A stretch of DNA of 10,453 bases from GSA-30 sp036384435 (lineage in GTDB: Bacteria > Pseudomonadota > Gammaproteobacteria > Xanthomonadales > Rhodanobacteraceae): the NCBI RefSeq assembly GCF_036384435.1, contig NZ_DASVMI010000034.1:1-10453 (forward strand), read 5' to 3'. The notes under the pieces were generated by a model that was not told the origin of the DNA, did not search any database, and saw only the letters and a program-made list of their open reading frames with translations. Positions 5,038-10,453 of this stretch are shown in pieces. The position numbers were made by a program, and so were the translations under genes. Every line of letters starts with the position of its first letter. Positions within the stretch are counted from its first letter, which is position 1.

Positions 5038-6741
5038 ATGGACAACAACGCATGCGACCCCCTGTGGTCGCGACGACGCTTCGTGCAGGGCCTGGTGCTT
5101 GGCGGTGCCGCGGCCGGACTGGGCGTTTTCAGCGCGGGCAGTTCGCTGGCCGCCGGGGTGCCGCGCAGGGAACTGAGTGGCACCTATTTCGAACTGGATA
5201 TTGGCCCAGCGCCCGTCGATTTTACCGGGCGCCGCCGGATCGCCACGGCAGTCAACGGGCAAGTACCTGCGCCGCTGCTGCGCTGGAAGCAGGGCGACAC
5301 GGTGACCATCCGCGTGCGCAATCGCCTGCCGGTTACCAGTTCGGTGCACTGGCATGGCATTGTCCTGCCGGCCGATATGGATGGCGTGCCCGGCCTCAGT
5401 TTCGAGGGGATTCCACCCGGAGGCGAGTATGTCTACCGGTTTACCGTCAATCAGGCGGGCACGTACTGGTATCACAGTCATTCGCGCTTTCAGGAACAGA
5501 CCGGCTTGTATGGCCCGATCATCGTCGAGCCGCGCGGTGGGGAAAAGCAACATGCCGATCGCGAGCATGTGATCCTGCTCAGCGACTGGACCGATACCGA
5601 TCCGGAGCGGATCTTCGCCAATCTCAAGAAGCAAAGTGATTACTACAATCTGGGCAAGCGCACCGCGGGCGATTTCCTGCGCGATGCCAAGGCACGGGGA
5701 ATATCCGCCGCATTGAGTGAACGACGCATGTGGAACCAGATGCGTATGGACCCGACTGATCTGGCCGATGTATCGGCGATGACCTATACCTACCTGGTCA
5801 ATGGTACGTCGCCGGCCGCCAACTGGACTGGCCTGTTCGGCCCCGGTGAAAAAGTACGCCTGCGTTTCATCAATGGCTCGTCGATGACATTTTTCGACGT
5901 GCGCATCCCGGGCCTTAAAATGACCGTGGTCGCTGCCGATGGGCAACCGGTCGAACCGGTCACGGTCGATGAATTTCGTATCGCCACGGCCGAAACCTAC
6001 GACGTGATCGTCGAGCCTGCCGCCGATCGTGCCTGGACGATCTTCGCGCAAAGCATGGATCGATCCGGGTTTGCTCGCGCCACCCTGGCGCCACGTGAAA
6101 AGATGAGCGCGGAGATACCCTCGCTCGACCCGCGCCCGCTCCTGGGCATGGATGACATGATGGGCCAGATGCACCACGGCATGCATGCGATGCACGGCAT
6201 GGATATGTCGGGCATGAGCGATGCCGCGATGCTTGCCGCCATGCGCGGCAACGGGCCGGAAATCGACATGCGTGTTCCCACGCCGCGCAACACGCTGGAT
6301 GATCCTGGTGTCGGCCTGCGCGACAACGGTCGACGCGTGCTGACCTACGCAGACTTGCATGCTGTCGATGCGCCAATTTCGCCGGACGTCGATCGGGAGC
6401 TGACCCTGCATGTAACAGGCAATATGGAGCGCTATCTATGGTCTTTCGATGGCCGGCGCTTCTCCGATAGCGGGCCGATCCGCTTGCGCCATGGCGAGCG
6501 TGTGCGTTTCGTGCTGGTCAATGACACCATGATGACGCACCCGATCCATTTGCATGGCATGTGGAGCGAACTGGAGTCGCCTGGGGGGCAGTTCCAGGTG
6601 CGCAAACACACCGTGGTCGTTCAGCCTGCGCAACGCATCGCCTATCGCGTCAGTGCCGATGCCATTGGCCGCTGGGCCTATCACTGCCATCTGCTCTATC
6701 ACATGGAAGCGGGGATGATGCGCGAAGTGGTGGTTGCATGA
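5038..6741 (+). CDS. copA: CopA-family periplasmic multicopper oxidase
   Basis: This 567-residue CopA is exported through Tat: SRRRFVQG at residues 11-18, a hydrophobic segment, and cleavage near 37-40. Copper-ligand motifs are complete: HWHG (104-107), HSH (146-148), HPIHLHG (501-507) and HCHLLYHMEAGM (549-560), which holds the type 1 Cys and the His pair of the trinuclear site. A Met/His-rich insert at about 371-403 (MDDMMGQMHHGMHAMHGMDM...) is typical of CopA and binds copper. The enzyme is thought to oxidise Cu(I) in the periplasm. I chose ATG 5038 for the Tat geometry. ATG 5029 is an alternative, and an in-frame TTG at 4897 would add 47 residues unlike any signal. The stop overlaps the copB ATG. 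Confidence 0.95.
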   Translation: MDNNACDPLWSRRRFVQGLVLGGAAAGLGVFSAGSSLAAGVPRRELSGTYFELDIGPAPVDFTGRRRIATAVNGQVPAPLLRWKQGDTVTIRVRNRLPVTSSVHWHGIVLPADMDGVPGLSFEGIPPGGEYVYRFTVNQAGTYWYHSHSRFQEQTGLYGPIIVEPRGGEKQHADREHVILLSDWTDTDPERIFANLKKQSDYYNLGKRTAGDFLRDAKARGISAALSERRMWNQMRMDPTDLADVSAMTYTYLVNGTSPAANWTGLFGPGEKVRLRFINGSSMTFFDVRIPGLKMTVVAADGQPVEPVTVDEFRIATAETYDVIVEPAADRAWTIFAQSMDRSGFARATLAPREKMSAEIPSLDPRPLLGMDDMMGQMHHGMHAMHGMDMSGMSDAAMLAAMRGNGPEIDMRVPTPRNTLDDPGVGLRDNGRRVLTYADLHAVDAPISPDVDRELTLHVTGNMERYLWSFDGRRFSDSGPIRLRHGERVRFVLVNDTMMTHPIHLHGMWSELESPGGQFQVRKHTVVVQPAQRIAYRVSADAIGRWAYHCHLLYHMEAGMMREVVVA

Positions 6742-7622
6742 AGCGCCTTACGACATGGACGCTGCTGGCGGCCGTCGTGCCGATGGCGCAAGCGCAGCAG
6801 GCCTCCATGCATGACATGCATGATATGTCCATGCGGGAAATGGACATGGCACACCCGTCACCGGTGGCGCCAACCAACGCAGCGCCTGTCGAACTACCGG
6901 TCAACGATCATGTGCCACCGCCACCACCAAGGCAAGTCATGCCCGATGGCATGTCCATGGGGCACGACGATGCCATGGATATGCACGACACCGGCACGCG
7001 AGGCATGTTGCTGGTCGACCGGTTGGAATATGCGCGCGGCACGACTGGTACGAATGCCTGGGCCTGGGAGGGCCAAGCGTGGTGGGGCACGGACATCGAT
7101 CGGCTCTGGCTATACAGCGAAGGCGAGCACGAGGGCGGGATGACGCGCGACGCGCGTATCGACGCCATGTGGAGTCACGCCTGGACCACCTACTGGGATG
7201 GCCAGCTCGGCATCCGGCATGACCTGGGCCAGGGGCCGCAGCGGTCATGGCTTGCCGTTGGCGTGCAGGGGCTCGCGCCTTACTGGTTTGATACACAGGC
7301 AACTTTCTACCTGGGTGAGGGCGGTCGTACGTCTCTGCGGGTCGAGAGCAGCTATGACGTGCTGTTGACCCAGCGGCTGATACTCAGTCCCAAGGTGGAG
7401 GTGAATCTGTATGGGCGTAACGATGCACCGCGCGGAATTCGATCTGGCTTGTCCGAAGCCGAGGTCGGCCTGCGCCTGCGCTATGAATTCAGTCGACGCT
7501 TTGCTCCCTATGTTGGCGTGTCGTGGGCGTATCACCGTGTGCCCGGCGAACCGGTAATCGGTGCCATGGATGTTGCGTCACACGAGACCACATGGCTGGC
7601 CGGCGTACGGCTATGGTTTTGA
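6738..7622 (+). CDS. copB: CopB-family outer-membrane copper resistance protein
   Basis: This 294-residue protein has a Sec signal (1-19, ending AQA). A Met/His/Asp-rich N-terminal region follows (MHDMHDMSMREMDMAH at 24-39 and GMSMGHDDAMDMHDTG at 71-86), which are copper-binding repeats. The C-terminal two thirds form the CopB beta-barrel: LLVDRLEY, AWEGQAWWGTD, DRLWLYSEGE, then alternating strands ending in GVRLWF with a C-terminal Phe, as in outer-membrane barrels. The ATG overlaps the copA stop (ATGA), so translation is coupled. CopB is thought to bind or move copper at the outer membrane together with CopA. Confidence 0.95.
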   Translation: MKRLTTWTLLAAVVPMAQAQQASMHDMHDMSMREMDMAHPSPVAPTNAAPVELPVNDHVPPPPPRQVMPDGMSMGHDDAMDMHDTGTRGMLLVDRLEYARGTTGTNAWAWEGQAWWGTDIDRLWLYSEGEHEGGMTRDARIDAMWSHAWTTYWDGQLGIRHDLGQGPQRSWLAVGVQGLAPYWFDTQATFYLGEGGRTSLRVESSYDVLLTQRLILSPKVEVNLYGRNDAPRGIRSGLSEAEVGLRLRYEFSRRFAPYVGVSWAYHRVPGEPVIGAMDVASHETTWLAGVRLWF

Positions 7623-7643
7623 ATCAATGACCCAAGGTGAACT

Positions 7644-8252
7644 ATGAGAGCGCTGTTCCTGGTACTGCTGATCCTGTTGATCGCCGGTGTCGCATTCATT
7701 TATTCCGGCATGTACAACGTCGGCGCGGACAAGCCGCACTGGACGGTCACCGCCCAGGCCTTGGCGACGCTGCGCGAACGTTCCATCGCACAAGCGGCGA
7801 CCAACATCGCCGTACCCTCCGACCTCGACAGCGATGCGCGCATTCGCGAGGGCGCGCATCACTACGCCCAGATGTGCGCAGCTTGCCATCTGACTCCCGG
7901 CATGCGCAGCACCGAATTGCGCCAGGGCCTCTACCCGCAGCCCCCGGATCTGGCCAAGTTGGGAACGGATCGCCCGGCCGAAGCGTTCTGGGTAATCAAG
8001 CACGGCGTCAAGCTCACTGCGATGCCGGCATGGGGCGTAAGCCACAATGACGATGCCATCTGGGACATGGTCGCCTTCATTCGCAAATTGCCCGAGCTGG
8101 ACGAAAACGCTTTCGTCTCATTGGCAGGCACGCACGGCGACGACGGACATGGCGGCGGCCATCATCACGATGATGGGCATGACGACCACGATGAACACGA
8201 CGGGCACATGGATATGCCTGCCACGCCGGCATCTGCCTCGTCAACGCACTGA
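7644..8252 (+). CDS. Membrane-anchored c-type cytochrome with His-rich tail
   Basis: This 202-residue protein has an uncleaved-looking N-terminal membrane segment (2-21), a single haem-binding CAACH (C78, C81, H82) and a likely axial Met at 127 (TAMPAWG). It ends in the cytochrome c helix DMVAFIRKLPEL (141-152). The tail (about 164-190) is extremely His/Asp-rich, with a GHGGGHHHDDGHDDHDEHDGH-type run, and is likely to bind metal. AAGGTGA lies 5 bases before ATG 7644, and the gene follows copB by 21 bases, so it belongs to the copper operon. A role as electron acceptor for CopA, or as a copper buffer, is inference. No recognised gene symbol. Confidence 0.85.
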   Translation: MRALFLVLLILLIAGVAFIYSGMYNVGADKPHWTVTAQALATLRERSIAQAATNIAVPSDLDSDARIREGAHHYAQMCAACHLTPGMRSTELRQGLYPQPPDLAKLGTDRPAEAFWVIKHGVKLTAMPAWGVSHNDDAIWDMVAFIRKLPELDENAFVSLAGTHGDDGHGGGHHHDDGHDDHDEHDGHMDMPATPASASSTH

Positions 8253-8307
8253 GTTGCATGATTTTGCCGTGTCTTGCATCGCCAATAAGCCGACGACATG
8301 GCCATCC

Positions 8308-8415
8308 GTTGCAGGAGCGATTCATTCGCGAAGCAATCTGCGATCCAGTCGCCGACTGGGGCTGTGAAAGCCTCCAGGCTGCGGCCTCGTCGCATCGCGA
8401 CAAAGTCACTTCTAC
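8308..8415. repeat. Hairpin-rich intergenic segment, possible degenerate REP-type repeat
   Basis: In the convergent gap between the cytochrome and EamA genes there are four short hairpins in a row: GCGA/TCGC (8317-8329), CCAGTC/GACTGG (8345-8359 core), AGCC/GGCT (8369-8380) and GTCGC/GCGAC (8389-8401). The segment opens with GTTGCAGGAGCGA and closes with CTTCTAC, like worn ends of the GTAGGAGCG...CGCTCCTAC repeats common in Xanthomonadales genomes. No T-run terminator is visible. Some hairpins may still help terminate transcription. Confidence 0.4.
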
Positions 8416-8429
8416 GCATGTGGAAACCG

Positions 8430-9359
8430 TTAATCAGGCATGCTGTGCGTCTCGGCTGTGCCCAGCAGGTCGCCATCCACTCTGCGGCCCTGGCGTCGGT
8501 GCATGAATGGATGCACAAACACCGCGGCCAGGATCACGGCGACACCCAGGTAAAACCAGCCGTTGAGTTCGCGTTGCTCGCCAAGCAATACGATGGCGAG
8601 CACGATGGCATATACCGGTTCGAGGTTGGTGACCATTTGCGTTTCGAATGCGCTCATATGCCGCAATGCCACGAGCGCGAGCGCGAAGGGTAGTAACGTG
8701 CAGCCAAAGGCGAGTGCTAGTAGCAATAATCCATCGTGCAGGCCTGGCATGACGAAGGCCGGCCCGGCGTGCGGTAGCAAAGGAGAGAGCGCGGTGAGGA
8801 ACAGGGCCCCGGTACCCAGCTCTATACACGTCACCGTCAGAGGATCGCCATGATCCACCAGACGCTTGTTGAGCGATCCGAAACAGGCAACGAGCAGCGC
8901 CGACAAGGCACCCATCGCGATGCCCCAGCGCATGTCGATGGGTACACCGCCGACCACCAGTACCACGCCGGGCATCACTGCGACACCGATCAACAGTTCG
9001 CGCGGATCGAAGCGCCGCCTGGCGACCCACGGTTCAATGAAGGCCAGAAATACCGGGCCGAGCGCGATGCACGTGGCGCCCACCGAGGCGTTCGATAACT
9101 TGATCGCCGCATAGAACGTCAACCAGTGCAGCGATACGATGGCGCCGATCCCGGCATAGGCTAGCCGCAGGCGCACGGGCATGGCCTTGAACCCTCGCCA
9201 TACCCGTGGCACCAGCAGCAGGGCGGCACTCACCAGCAACATGCGCCACCACACCAGTGGCATGGCCGGCAGCGTGATCCGCTTACCGAGTATGGCCGTA
9301 AAGCCCCAAAGCAGGACACAGAAATGGATCTGGAGGCGGGCTTTGACGGCGGGGAGCAT
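8430..9359 (-). CDS. EamA/DMT-superfamily transporter
   Basis: The 309-residue inner-membrane protein has about ten hydrophobic segments arranged as two EamA repeats. Repeat 1 (about 8-137) has LLWGFTAILGK and WWRMLLVSAALLL. Repeat 2 (about 147-285) includes GSLNKRLVDHGDPLTV and ETQMVTNLEPVYAIVLAIVLLGE, a strong EamA signature near its end. The family moves metabolites or amino acids, often outward, and the substrate cannot be told. ATG 9359 is preceded by no clear Shine-Dalgarno. A TACAAT -10 lies about 29 bases upstream. The C-terminal tail (residues 287-309) is charged and cytoplasmic. It is not obviously tied to the copper genes, which run convergently. Confidence 0.9.
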   Translation of the reverse strand: MLPAVKARLQIHFCVLLWGFTAILGKRITLPAMPLVWWRMLLVSAALLLVPRVWRGFKAMPVRLRLAYAGIGAIVSLHWLTFYAAIKLSNASVGATCIALGPVFLAFIEPWVARRRFDPRELLIGVAVMPGVVLVVGGVPIDMRWGIAMGALSALLVACFGSLNKRLVDHGDPLTVTCIELGTGALFLTALSPLLPHAGPAFVMPGLHDGLLLLALAFGCTLLPFALALVALRHMSAFETQMVTNLEPVYAIVLAIVLLGEQRELNGWFYLGVAVILAAVFVHPFMHRRQGRRVDGDLLGTAETHSMPD

Positions 9360-9387
9360 GAGGAATTTGGGGCGGCGGAGGCGGCGT

Positions 9388-9393
9388 ATTGTA
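9388..9393 (-). promoter_or_regulatory. Candidate -10 of the EamA transporter gene
   Basis: Minus-strand TACAAT lies about 29 bases ahead of ATG 9359, giving a leader of roughly 20 bases. No recognisable -35 is found at 16-18 bases. Confidence 0.4.
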
Positions 9394-9420
9394 CCTGGGG
9401 GTTGGCGCTCGCTCGCGCTC

Positions 9421-9457
9421 CCTGTGAGGTCGCTTGACAGGCAAGCGACCTCACAGG
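9421..9457. repeat. Perfect 16-bp inverted repeat with 5-base loop
   Basis: CCTGTGAGGTCGCTTG (9421-9436), loop ACAGG, then its exact complement (9442-9457). Pairing extends outward through CGCT/AGCG with one bulged base. It lies between the AsmA stop (9468) and the EamA gene. There is no T-run on either strand, so it is not a standard intrinsic terminator. A REP-like element or an mRNA-stabilising hairpin is more likely. Confidence 0.85.
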
Positions 9458-9467
9458 AGCGGCCCGG

Positions 9468-10453
9468 TCACTTCCCCTTCGGCACGGCCACCCTCGTATT
9501 CTTCATCTGGTCAAGCACCCCGATGCAGGCATTGTCTTCTTGCCCGCGGCTGGGAACGATCAGGGGAGCGAGGGCAGCGGCGGGGGCGGCGAACACACCC
9601 AGCGCCAACGCGCCGCCGCCGCGCAGGATCAGGCCAGCCGAGTGCACCCCGACACTCGGGTCTTTCAACGTGCCTTTGACATACAGCGGCGAACGCAGCG
9701 AGAAGATACGCAGGCCCTTGGTATGCGGAGTGACGTCCAGGTCCAGATGCTCGTTGGTGAAGTTGACGTTGCCTTTGATGTCGATGAGGGCATCTTCGGT
9801 ATCGAAAATGAAGAGCTTGGTCTGGAAGAGGCCGTCGGCAGCAACCAGGTCCGAGGCCGCGCAGTTGATCTTGACGGTCTTGTCGCCAAACAGCTTGCCA
9901 ATGACGATGTTGCCTACATTCAAGCCAGCCGTCTCCAGCAGAGTCTTGCTGATGGCGCCATTGTTCATCAGCAGCTTGACCTCGCCGTTGGATGTGGCCA
10001 TCAACTCGGACACGGAATTGCCGCGTGAGGTCATTGCCATGTCGCCATTGATCTCGCCGAAACTGCTGTTCATGGCCTGGAAGTTCGGGAACAACTGCTT
10101 GAGCTCCAGGTGACGGGCCTTCAGGTCCAGCCGACCGCGCATGGGCACCTGGCTACCATCCAGGTGAATCAGTCCACTCACCTTGCCCCCGGCCATGCCC
10201 AGGCTCAAGGGATCGAGATGCAGCTTGCCGTCGTCGAGCACCACGTGCGTTTCGAGGTTGTCGATCGGCAGGTTGGCGTCGCGAACGATACGTGCGCCGC
10301 TGAAGGTGACGTCCGCGTCCATGGCCTTCCAGCGGTCGGTGCGGAACGGCTCGACCGGAAGCGCCTTATCGGCCGGTTGCGGCGTGGCGTCGCCACGCTT
10401 GGCTTTGTCTTCCTTCGAGTCGGCACCGACCAGTGAGCCGAGGTCAGAGAATT
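9468..10453 (-). CDS. AsmA-family protein, C-terminal part (5' end beyond the right edge)
   Basis: The frame is open from the right edge (first full codon at 10451) to the stop at 9468, giving 327 visible residues. An internal ATG at 10322 is not the start, because coding sequence clearly continues upstream (FSDLGSLVGAD..., then PVEPFRTDRWKAMDADV). The pattern is AsmA C-terminal: MDADVTFSGARIV, LPIDNLETHVVLDDGKLHLDPL, GGKVSGLIHLDG, then GLNVGNIVIGKLFGD, a run of beta-strand repeats, and SPLYVKGTLKDPSVGV. AsmA-like proteins are inner-membrane-anchored, long beta-rich proteins linked to lipid transport to, or assembly of, the outer membrane. The tail (ALAPLIVPSRGQEDNACIGVLDQ) is usual for the family. 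It is not linked by function to the genes to its left. Confidence 0.9.
   Translation of the reverse strand, partial: FSDLGSLVGADSKEDKAKRGDATPQPADKALPVEPFRTDRWKAMDADVTFSGARIVRDANLPIDNLETHVVLDDGKLHLDPLSLGMAGGKVSGLIHLDGSQVPMRGRLDLKARHLELKQLFPNFQAMNSSFGEINGDMAMTSRGNSVSELMATSNGEVKLLMNNGAISKTLLETAGLNVGNIVIGKLFGDKTVKINCAASDLVAADGLFQTKLFIFDTEDALIDIKGNVNFTNEHLDLDVTPHTKGLRIFSLRSPLYVKGTLKDPSVGVHSAGLILRGGGALALGVFAAPAAALAPLIVPSRGQEDNACIGVLDQMKNTRVAVPKGK

Noticed and set aside
4441..6411. A 656-codon minus-strand ORF antisense to copL and copA
   Set aside because: It overlaps well-supported copA on the other strand, its translation has no domain pattern, and long antisense ORFs are common in GC-rich coding DNA.

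Overview
The window looks like part of a chromosome from a high-GC gammaproteobacterium. The copper operon (a copL-like leader gene, copA, copB), together with rlmJ, slp and asmA-type genes, suggests the Xanthomonadales, probably a Rhodanobacteraceae-type organism such as Dyella, Luteibacter or Rhodanobacter. That assignment is an inference from gene content and style; no rRNA or marker gene is present.

Left block (about 1-1800, minus strand): a compact four-gene operon that is visibly more AT-rich than the rest. Reading in its own direction, it encodes a small Cys-rich peptide (78 aa), a radical SAM enzyme with a C-terminal SPASM-like region (336 aa), a second Cys-rich peptide (74 aa) whose start lies inside the radical SAM gene, and a Tat-exported protein that runs off the left edge. 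The two peptides share a leader pattern. Their C-termini are built from N-x-G-x-C units that form CxNxGxC modules. This is the layout of a ribosomally synthesised, post-translationally modified peptide (RiPP) locus with a radical SAM maturase. I do not recognise the peptide family, and this is the best candidate for an undescribed system here.

Middle block (about 1870-4450, minus strand): rlmJ (23S rRNA m6A methyltransferase), a possible small coupled ORF, an Slp-family outer-membrane lipoprotein, and a ZnT9-like cation diffusion facilitator that ends in a clear rho-independent terminator.

Copper block (about 4490-8252, plus strand): a strong sigma70-type promoter, a CopL-like small His/Cys/Met-rich exported protein, the CopA multicopper oxidase (Tat signal, all copper-ligand motifs, Met-rich insert), the CopB outer-membrane protein (overlapping copA) and a membrane-anchored c-type cytochrome with a His/Asp-rich tail. 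CopA and CopB would oxidise or bind copper in the periplasm and outer membrane. The cytochrome is likely an electron-transfer or metal-binding accessory. The divergent promoters of rlmJ and copL both place the predicted transcription start at or next to the ATG, so both messages may be leaderless.

Right block (about 8300-10453, minus strand): a hairpin-rich degenerate repeat, an EamA/DMT-family transporter, a perfect 16-bp inverted repeat, and the C-terminal part of an AsmA-family protein that enters from the right edge.
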